64,000 bases of DNA, taken from Halobacteriales archaeon QH_7_66_36. GTDB taxonomy: Archaea; Halobacteriota; Halobacteria; Halobacteriales; Haloarculaceae. The stretch is from contig PXQV01000014.1 of assembly GCA_003021175.1 (NCBI GenBank), positions 62,001 to 126,000 on the forward strand, written 5' to 3'. The notes below the pieces were generated by a model that was not told the origin of the DNA, made no database searches, and worked only from the letters and a program-made list of their open reading frames with translations. The stretch's first letter is position 1, and each line of letters starts with the position of its first letter. Made by a program: the position numbers and the translations under genes. Shown one piece after another: positions 58,969 to 64,000 of this stretch.

Positions 58969-59424
58969 TCAGACGATCTGATTCCAGAGCGGCGCGACGA
59001 CGAAGAACAGCGTCTGATACAGGATGTACAGCAGCGCGACGAGCGAGGCCGTGATGGCTCCTTTCGGCGTATCGAGTTCGCGGTCGTTGCGCGCTTCCAC
59101 CTGCCGTGACTCGAACTCGAACAGGTCGGTGATGAAGACGCCGAGGACGAGCGTCGAGAACACCAGTCCGCCGTGGTGGTGGATCGTCATGTAGTAGAAG
59201 GAGCCGACGACGAGCAGGAAACTGGTGCCGACGCGGAGCGGGTGGCGGCTGATCGCCTCCCAGCCATCCTCTGCCTGTGATTCGTGCTGCTTGTACTCGA
59301 CGATCCGGCCGACCATGTTGACGAGGAGTAACCCGAGGAGCAGGTAGGCGATCACCGGCGCTGCGAGCACCTCGCGCGCGAGGATCGCGTCCACAGGGCC
59401 GAACAGGGACACGAAATGTTCCAT
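58969..59424 (-). CDS. Membrane protein at the end of the bc cluster
   Basis: 151 residues with four helices (VIAYLLLGLLLVNMVGRIV, LRVGTSFLLVVGSFYYM, GLVFSTLVLGVFITDLF, ITASLVALLYILYQTLFFV) and a histidine run TIHHHGGL. It is the last gene of the minus-strand set that includes cytochrome b. Homologues of this kind accompany haloarchaeal bc genes. Function unknown; accessory subunit or assembly factor is inferred. Confidence 0.78.
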   Translation of the reverse strand: MEHFVSLFGPVDAILAREVLAAPVIAYLLLGLLLVNMVGRIVEYKQHESQAEDGWEAISRHPLRVGTSFLLVVGSFYYMTIHHHGGLVFSTLVLGVFITDLFEFESRQVEARNDRELDTPKGAITASLVALLYILYQTLFFVVAPLWNQIV

Positions 59425-59474
59425 AGAAGCTACTCCTATCTGCCGGCGTTAATAGCTTTCCAATCGCCGAGCGG

Positions 59475-60203
59475 CTATCCGATCCGTCGTCTGCTCGCGT
59501 CGACGACGGCAACCGACAGCGTCCCGTCGCGACCGACACGGACCGACTCGCCGGGGACGACCGATCCGGCCGTGCGGTCGTCCGCCAACAGTTCGACCGG
59601 CGTCTCGTCGCGTTCGATCCGCAGTTCCAACTCCGAGGCCGGCAGTATCCACGTGTCCTCGTCCGTCGAGAACGGGGCGACCGGGACGACCGCGAGCACG
59701 TCCAACTCCGGGGCGAGGACGGGCCCGCCGGCGCGTCGCGTGTAGCCCCGAGAGCCGGCCGGCGTCGCGACGACCACCCCGTCGGCCCGGAAGGTCGCCA
59801 CGGACTCGCCGCCGCGACAGACCGCGTACTCGGAGATACGCGCCGGTTCGGCGGTCACGAGCATGACGTCCATCAGCGCCCGCGTCTCGCCCAACGGCGA
59901 CCGGGCGGAGATGACCGGCCGGGTCGCCGTCTCGTGGCGACCGGCGAGGAAGGCATCGAGCGCGGTATCGAGCGAATCGCGGGGGACCGACGGGACGCGC
60001 TCTCGCGCCGCGACAGGCAACACCGGCCCGTCGACGCCGGCCGCGACCGCATCGAGGAGACCGCGCTCGCCGACGGTGACGATCAACTCCGGCGTCGCTG
60101 CCGCGACTTCGGCCGGTGCGCCGACGACCGGATCACCGCCGGACGCGGTTACTGCGTCCCGCGCCGTCTCGTCGCCGATGACACCGACCGTCGGCCTGCT
60201 CAT
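59475..60203 (-). CDS. NAD kinase-like protein lacking the GGDG motif
   Basis: 242 residues from ATG 60203. The C-terminal half matches the NAD kinase fold (ATFRADGVVVATPAGSRGYTRRAGGPVLAPEL, VVPVAPFS). The N-terminal ATP-binding GGDGT motif is absent; the equivalent strand reads LIVTVGERGLLDA. It may be an inactive or altered relative. Placement within the bc cluster, between two sets of respiratory membrane genes, hints at NAD(P)-linked regulation, but this is speculation. Confidence 0.72.
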   Translation of the reverse strand: MSRPTVGVIGDETARDAVTASGGDPVVGAPAEVAAATPELIVTVGERGLLDAVAAGVDGPVLPVAARERVPSVPRDSLDTALDAFLAGRHETATRPVISARSPLGETRALMDVMLVTAEPARISEYAVCRGGESVATFRADGVVVATPAGSRGYTRRAGGPVLAPELDVLAVVPVAPFSTDEDTWILPASELELRIERDETPVELLADDRTAGSVVPGESVRVGRDGTLSVAVVDASRRRIG

Positions 60204-60245
60204 ACTCACGCGTCACCCGGCAGGAGAAAAAGCGTGGGGATCGCG

Positions 60246-60524
60246 TTACTCCGGCACTTCCGGCGTGCCCTCGTAGGCCTCGCGCAGCTTCCGGATCGCC
60301 GGGATGACGACCACGAAGGTGACGAAGCCGAGGATGGCGAACCAGAACAGTGCGTCCTTCAACACGAGCGCCACCTGATCGTACACCGTCAGCCCGGAGG
60401 TGGGGTCCGCGCCCGTGAGCTGTTGGCCCTCGAACGACGGCGTGTTGTACCAGCCGGCGAGCGTGAGCCACGCGAGCCCCGCGGTGACGAGAATCGTGAA
60501 CCCTTTGGCGAATTCGTCGGCCAT
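60246..60524 (-). CDS. Two-helix bc-cluster membrane protein
   Basis: 92 residues. Helices GFTILVTAGLAWLTLAGWYN and DALFWFAILGFVTFVVVIP flank a loop (TPSFEGQQLTGADPTSGLTVYDQVALVL). It is part of the tight minus-strand gene series after cytochrome b. Probably a small subunit of the complex; no motif is recognised. Confidence 0.76.
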   Translation of the reverse strand: MADEFAKGFTILVTAGLAWLTLAGWYNTPSFEGQQLTGADPTSGLTVYDQVALVLKDALFWFAILGFVTFVVVIPAIRKLREAYEGTPEVPE

Positions 60525-60533
60525 TATCGGGTC

Positions 60534-60878
60534 TTAGTCAGCCTCATCTTTATGGTTTCCCATTCCCGCGGCCCGAAAGCGGGTCGAGAACGCGTACGTC
60601 CCCGCGCCGGCCGCGATAGCGAGCAAGCCAGCCACCGCGAGCGCGACGTTCACCTCCTCGGGCGCGGCCGTTGCGCGCTGTGTCGCCTCGTCCAGCAACA
60701 CGAATCCGACCACGACCGCGACGATGGCGAACAGCGTCGAGAAGACGGTCACCGCTTTGTACACGTGCATCGGCACCGCAACGTCCCGACCGCCAGCGGT
60801 CTCCTCGGTACCGCCGTCGGTCGTCGCCTCGTCGTCGGGCGGCGCGGTCGAGTCACTCGCGTCGCTAGCGTCGGTCAT
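60534..60878 (-). CDS. bc-cluster membrane protein with acidic N-terminus
   Basis: 114 residues. An acidic, Thr-rich first 35 residues leads to two or three helices (AVTVFSTLFAIVAVVVGFVLLDE and VNVALAVAGLLAIAAGAGTYAF). Gap of 9 nt to the previous gene and 27 nt to cytochrome b (C-terminal piece). An accessory component by context. Confidence 0.75.
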   Translation of the reverse strand: MTDASDASDSTAPPDDEATTDGGTEETAGGRDVAVPMHVYKAVTVFSTLFAIVAVVVGFVLLDEATQRATAAPEEVNVALAVAGLLAIAAGAGTYAFSTRFRAAGMGNHKDEAD

Positions 60879-60905
60879 TAGCCGAAAGAAGGGACCGCGA
60901 CGACT

Positions 60906-61685
60906 TTACTTGGGCGGTCGCAGCCGGTAGTACCGCCGGTTGAGCTCGAACATGTACCCCTCCCGCATCGACTTGAAGACGGCGTAGCTGATACACGCGC
61001 CGACGATGGGGAGCAGGAACGTCAGGTCGAAGAGTAGATGCGAGTCCATCGGGAGGAGGTTCTTCACCGACAGCGCCGAGATGGTTATCGCGTAGACGAC
61101 GCCGCTGACGCCGACGGCGGCCCAGAACGGCTGCTCGACCGGCCGGCGGGCCGCGCCCTTGTTGAGGAACGGCACGATGGAGATGAACCCGACGACGACG
61201 AGGTTCGCGAGGACGCCGTACGTCCGGTCGGCCATCAGCTTCTGACCGCCAAGCAGCGCCAGATCCGGATTGAGCGGGCCGAGCTTCAGCAGGCCGAACG
61301 ACCAGTACAGATACCAGTCGGGCAGAATGACCGCCGGCGTGTTCGACGGATTCGCCGGCGCGCCGATGTGCATCGGCATCGCCGCCGCGAGGAACACCGT
61401 CATCCCGACGAAGAAGCTGGTCAGAGCGAGGTTGCGCACCATCTCGTGGGGCCACGCCGGGAACGCGAGCACGTCGCGCTCGACGTAGTCCGACTCGACG
61501 CGCAGGTCTTGGTCCTCGCGGCGCGCCCGCTCGAAGTACTCGTATGTCAGCCGGGAGAGCCCCTGTGAGCGTTCCTTCCGCTCGCTCCACGTCGGGGTCT
61601 CGTCGTCCGGCGCGACGATGCCGCTGCCGTCCGCCGTCGGGCCGTCGCCCTCGTCGATGTCGGTGTTGTTGTCGTTGTCGCTCAT
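60906..61685 (-). CDS. Cytochrome bc complex, cytochrome b C-terminal subunit
   Basis: 259 residues. A hydrophilic acidic N-terminus is followed by four helices. The quinol-site motif PEWY is PDWY here (AVILPDWYLYWSFGLLKLGPLNPD). Segment FPAWPHEMVRNLALTSFFVGM corresponds to the first helix. It is the petD-like second half of cytochrome b. It pairs with the N-terminal piece encoded immediately before it (1-bp gap). Confidence 0.88.
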   Translation of the reverse strand: MSDNDNNTDIDEGDGPTADGSGIVAPDDETPTWSERKERSQGLSRLTYEYFERARREDQDLRVESDYVERDVLAFPAWPHEMVRNLALTSFFVGMTVFLAAAMPMHIGAPANPSNTPAVILPDWYLYWSFGLLKLGPLNPDLALLGGQKLMADRTYGVLANLVVVGFISIVPFLNKGAARRPVEQPFWAAVGVSGVVYAITISALSVKNLLPMDSHLLFDLTFLLPIVGACISYAVFKSMREGYMFELNRRYYRLRPPK

Positions 61686-61686
61686 A

Positions 61687-62481
61687 TTAGTGTGGCTCCG
61701 CGATCCCCTGCATCCAGACGATGCCGATGTGGATCGCGATGACGGTCGTTGCGATGAACGGCAGGAAGAACACGTGCAGGATGTACATCCGTTGCAGCGT
61801 GGCCTGACTCAGCGTGAACCCGCCGAACAGTAGCTGTGCGACCCACTCGCCCGCGACTGGTATCGAGAGGCTCATCTCGACGCCGATCTGGCCCGCCCAG
61901 AAGGCGAGCTGGTCCCACGGGAGCAGGTAACCCGTGTAGCCGAACACCATCGTCAGCGAGATGAGGACGATGCCGATGATCCAGTTGAGTTCGCGCGGCT
62001 CCTTGTACGCGCCCGTGAAGTAGACGCGCAGCATGTGGAGGAACACCGCCGCGACCATCACCTGTGCCGACCAGCGGTGGAGGCTTCGGAGGAAGAAGCC
62101 GAACCGGAGGTCGGTCATGATGAACGTGATGGAGTTGTACGCCGTGCTCGGGTCACCGGTGGTCGCCGGGCTGTAGTAGAAGCCCAACAGCGCCCCGGAG
62201 ATGGCGGCGACGATGTACGCGATGGTACTGAAGCTCCCCAGCGCGTACAGGGGGTACCAGTACCAGAACTTGTTGTCGAGGTTGTACTGTTCGGTGTGGC
62301 TCTTCGGCATCTGCATGTTGACCTTGTAGTACAGGTTCTCGAGGATCTCGAGGTAGTCAACGATGCGCAGCCGCTTGTCGAGCCACAGCAACACCGTGAG
62401 GTAGGTGGTCTCGATGGGCGTGAGATCGCGCTCCTTCATCCACCCTTCGTGGTCGTGTTCGTCCTTGCGTTCTAAGCTCAT
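61687..62481 (-). CDS. Cytochrome bc complex, cytochrome b N-terminal subunit
   Basis: 264 residues with four helices. Heme b histidines: FLRSLHRWSAQVMVAAVFLHMLRVYFTGAY in the second helix and FFLPFIATTVIAIHIGIVWM in the fourth. GYTGYLLPWDQLAFWAGQIG is the Qo-region loop. The petB-like part transfers electrons from menaquinol across the membrane. It reads from 62481 (MSLERKDEHDHEGWM) and precedes the C-terminal piece. Confidence 0.9.
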   Translation of the reverse strand: MSLERKDEHDHEGWMKERDLTPIETTYLTVLLWLDKRLRIVDYLEILENLYYKVNMQMPKSHTEQYNLDNKFWYWYPLYALGSFSTIAYIVAAISGALLGFYYSPATTGDPSTAYNSITFIMTDLRFGFFLRSLHRWSAQVMVAAVFLHMLRVYFTGAYKEPRELNWIIGIVLISLTMVFGYTGYLLPWDQLAFWAGQIGVEMSLSIPVAGEWVAQLLFGGFTLSQATLQRMYILHVFFLPFIATTVIAIHIGIVWMQGIAEPH

Positions 62482-62529
62482 CTGTCGACCCTCCGTCCGC
62501 CGCTGTTCGTACTCTCGTGCTCCATCCTC

Positions 62530-63372
62530 TTATTCCTCCGGTCGCGGCAGGGCGACGAACGACTTCTCCACCGGCTGGAAGGGGTTGTACACCGACTGGT
62601 GACACTGACAGTACACCCGGTCCTCGCCGCCGAACTTCGCCGACCCCTCGTACGCCTTGAAGCCGGGGACACAGCAGAAGTGGGTACACTTGTCGAGCCA
62701 CGCCATGAAGCCGTCCTCGGTGGCGGCGGCCATGAACTCATTTTCCGCCGCCAGCTCTTCGATCTTCGTGGAGCGGAGCACCTGCACCGGCATCGTGGAC
62801 TGCGGCTCGACGTCCTTCGAGCGCCACGTCGCCATCGCGGGCTTGCCCAGCCCGCTCTTGCCGATGCCGTTGCCCCACTCCTCGTAATCGTCGAACATGT
62901 CGACGGTGAGCTTGTCACCGGCGTCGATGTCGGACATCCAGCCGTAGGTGTCGCCCGAGGAGGCCCGCAGGAAGTTGTCCTGTTCCTCGCCGGGGCGGAC
63001 GCCCGGATACGTCTGGACGCCACAGTACTGGAACCACTGCGAGGAGTAGGTAACGCCGCCGATTTCGGTCTCGGCGACCTGCACCGTCTTCCCGCCTTCG
63101 GTCGTCTCCTTCACCTCTGGCCAGACGCCCTTCAGTTCGTCACCCTCGATGGTGAGCGGAACGATGGGCATCCCGCGCGGCGCGGGGCCGTCGATGTTCT
63201 CGATGGCCACGTACTGGGTGATACCACCGCCTGCACCGCTCGACGAGGTCGCTGTGCCGAGCGCGGCCGCCGCGCCCGTCCCGACGCTCGCGAGCGTCGC
63301 GGAGCCGACGACGCCCTTCACGAAGCGACGGCGTCCCGATTCGGTCGGATACTTGTCTTCGTCTGCTGGCAT
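62530..63372 (-). CDS. Rieske iron-sulfur protein of the bc complex
   Basis: 280 residues from ATG 63372, overlapping the next gene's stop by one base. A Tat signal (RRRFVKGVVGSATLASVG) anchors it. The [2Fe-2S] ligands are in CTHFCC near residue 227 and CQCHQS near 252, with the usual C-x-H and C-x2-H pattern; the second cysteine of CTHFCC is the disulfide partner. A long insertion domain between signal and cluster is typical of haloarchaeal Rieske proteins. It accepts electrons from menaquinol and passes them to a halocyanin. Confidence 0.92.
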   Translation of the reverse strand: MPADEDKYPTESGRRRFVKGVVGSATLASVGTGAAAALGTATSSSGAGGGITQYVAIENIDGPAPRGMPIVPLTIEGDELKGVWPEVKETTEGGKTVQVAETEIGGVTYSSQWFQYCGVQTYPGVRPGEEQDNFLRASSGDTYGWMSDIDAGDKLTVDMFDDYEEWGNGIGKSGLGKPAMATWRSKDVEPQSTMPVQVLRSTKIEELAAENEFMAAATEDGFMAWLDKCTHFCCVPGFKAYEGSAKFGGEDRVYCQCHQSVYNPFQPVEKSFVALPRPEE

Positions 63373-63758
63373 TATTTCTTGTAGTAGGGGTAGACCGCTC
63401 GTTTCACTGTCTCCCAGGCGTCGTCGCCCAACTGCGTGCCGTCCATGTCCTCTTCGCGGATGTACAGGTCCTCCCACTTCCGACGGCGCTTCTTCACGAT
63501 CATCACGTCCGGGAGGAACTCCTTCCGATAGAGAAGCATAATAAAAGCGAGGTCGATGAGAATCGCCGCGAGCAGCGCGCCGAGGAACATGTTCCCGAAC
63601 TCGGAGAACCCCCAGCCGGCGACCAGTCCGTAGGTGAACAGCCCGATGAAGATCACTTCAAGCACCGTCAGCAGGACGATGCCGATGGCCGCGGCGGTCG
63701 ATTCGCGGGCCGGCTCGTACCGATGGATGTCGCCGTAGGTGTTGTTACCGGAGCTCAT
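63372..63758 (-). CDS. Membrane protein between halocyanin and Rieske genes
   Basis: 128 residues. Two helices (AAAIGIVLLTVLEVIFIGLFTYGLV and GNMFLGALLAAILIDLAFIMLLY) and a charged C-terminal half (RKEFLPDVMIVKKRRRKWEDLYIREEDMD). Overlaps both neighbours by 1-4 bases, so translation is coupled. A haloarchaeal accessory subunit of the bc complex by context. Confidence 0.8.
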   Translation of the reverse strand: MSSGNNTYGDIHRYEPARESTAAAIGIVLLTVLEVIFIGLFTYGLVAGWGFSEFGNMFLGALLAAILIDLAFIMLLYRKEFLPDVMIVKKRRRKWEDLYIREEDMDGTQLGDDAWETVKRAVYPYYKK

Positions 63759-64000
63759 CTGTTTCCTCCACTCGCGTGCGATGATTCACCGTACTTCAGC
63801 AGGAAGAACGTGAACATCAGCGACACCAAGATGGCGAGGATCGTCGCGATGCCGACGAAGTGCGCCTGAATCGGCACGCCCATGTGCTCGGGGTCGAGTT
63901 CGCCGCCGCCGCCCGAGGACGGAGCCTGCCCCGACTCGTTCACGACGACCGTGCCGACCATCCCAGCGCCCTTGTGCGGGGCACAGAAGTACTGGTACTC
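63755..64000 (-). CDS. Halocyanin-like protein, C-terminal part, cut by window edge
   Basis: 81 codons of the C-terminus are inside the window; the N-terminus lies to the right. Copper ligands are visible at the start of the fragment: YFCAPHKGAGMVG (cysteine, histidine, methionine). A Gly-rich linker and one C-terminal membrane helix (HFVGIATILAILVSLMFTFFLL) follow. It is the first visible gene of the bc operon and probably the electron carrier of the complex. The same copper motif occurs in the 55274 protein. Confidence 0.85.
   Translation of the reverse strand, partial: EYQYFCAPHKGAGMVGTVVVNESGQAPSSGGGGELDPEHMGVPIQAHFVGIATILAILVSLMFTFFLLKYGESSHASGGNR

Noticed and set aside
1-64000. CRISPR array
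   Set aside because: No regularly spaced direct repeats with unique spacers were seen; the A-E elements are dispersed and of unequal length.

Overview
The window is chromosomal DNA of a halophilic archaeon (class Halobacteria). The evidence is high GC, very acidic predicted proteins, Tat-type signal peptides with lipoboxes, archaeal TATA boxes about 25-30 nt before many starts, archaeal information-processing genes (eL44, eS27, aIF2-alpha, Nop10), an archaeal phosphomevalonate decarboxylase, an archaeol-lipid UbiA prenyltransferase, halocyanins and haloarchaeal cox and bc-type respiratory genes. The genus cannot be fixed from the sequence alone.

Layout. 0-5.4 kb: the start of an acyl-CoA thioesterase, small hypothetical genes, an AT-rich island (about 1.3-3.0 kb) with a decayed TnpB-like remnant and an orphan membrane protein, a shortened lipoprotein gene and a double-winged-helix regulator. 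4.2-6.0 kb: an SPFH/NfeD membrane pair. 6.1-12.3 kb: two acetyl-CoA-synthetase family genes around a Bat-type regulator. 12.4-18.1 kb: a complete liv-type ABC importer operon (K-H-M-G-F) with a thioredoxin-fold gene at its end. 18.9-22.1 kb: cox subunit I with four small membrane proteins. 22.4-28.6 kb: mevalonate-pathway decarboxylase, peroxiredoxin, NDH-2-like oxidoreductase, thiE and haloarchaeal hypotheticals. 28.8-30.8 kb: a doubly frameshifted DUF3179 gene and tRNA-Arg(TCG) with an att-like duplication of its 3' end. 31-34.7 kb: UbiA prenyltransferase, a RecA-like protein, a CoA-binding protein, MeaB and the B12 subunit of methylmalonyl-CoA mutase. 34.8-42.7 kb: cytochrome oxidase assembly and structural genes (DUF420, ABC-2 exporter, CtaA-CtaB fusion, CoxB, CoxC), interrupted by a divergent regulator/TumE-like pair. 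42.8-50.6 kb: membrane proteins, grpE-dnaK, ribosomal and translation genes. 51-58.9 kb: a dead arylamine N-acetyltransferase, FAD oxidoreductase, threonine synthase, halocyanin, two aminopeptidases and a peroxiredoxin. 58.9-64 kb: a cytochrome bc operon (halocyanin, Rieske, cytochrome b in two pieces, small membrane subunits).

The respiratory theme joins most of the window: bc complex, halocyanins, aa3-type oxidase, heme A synthesis and oxidase assembly lie in three separated blocks. Acetate activation, the liv-type importer and methylmalonyl-CoA carbon flow supply the carbon side.

The most unusual signal is a family of five intergenic elements (115-387 bp) at about 22.2, 25.3, 30.9, 49.5 and 54.5 kb. 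They share conserved 5' and 3' blocks of about 50-60 nt each, enclose a variable core of GC hairpins, and close with a short stem that shows a compensatory base change between copies. I do not recognise it as a named element. A second theme is gene decay: frameshifts, a nonsense codon or a deletion junction affect at least four genes.
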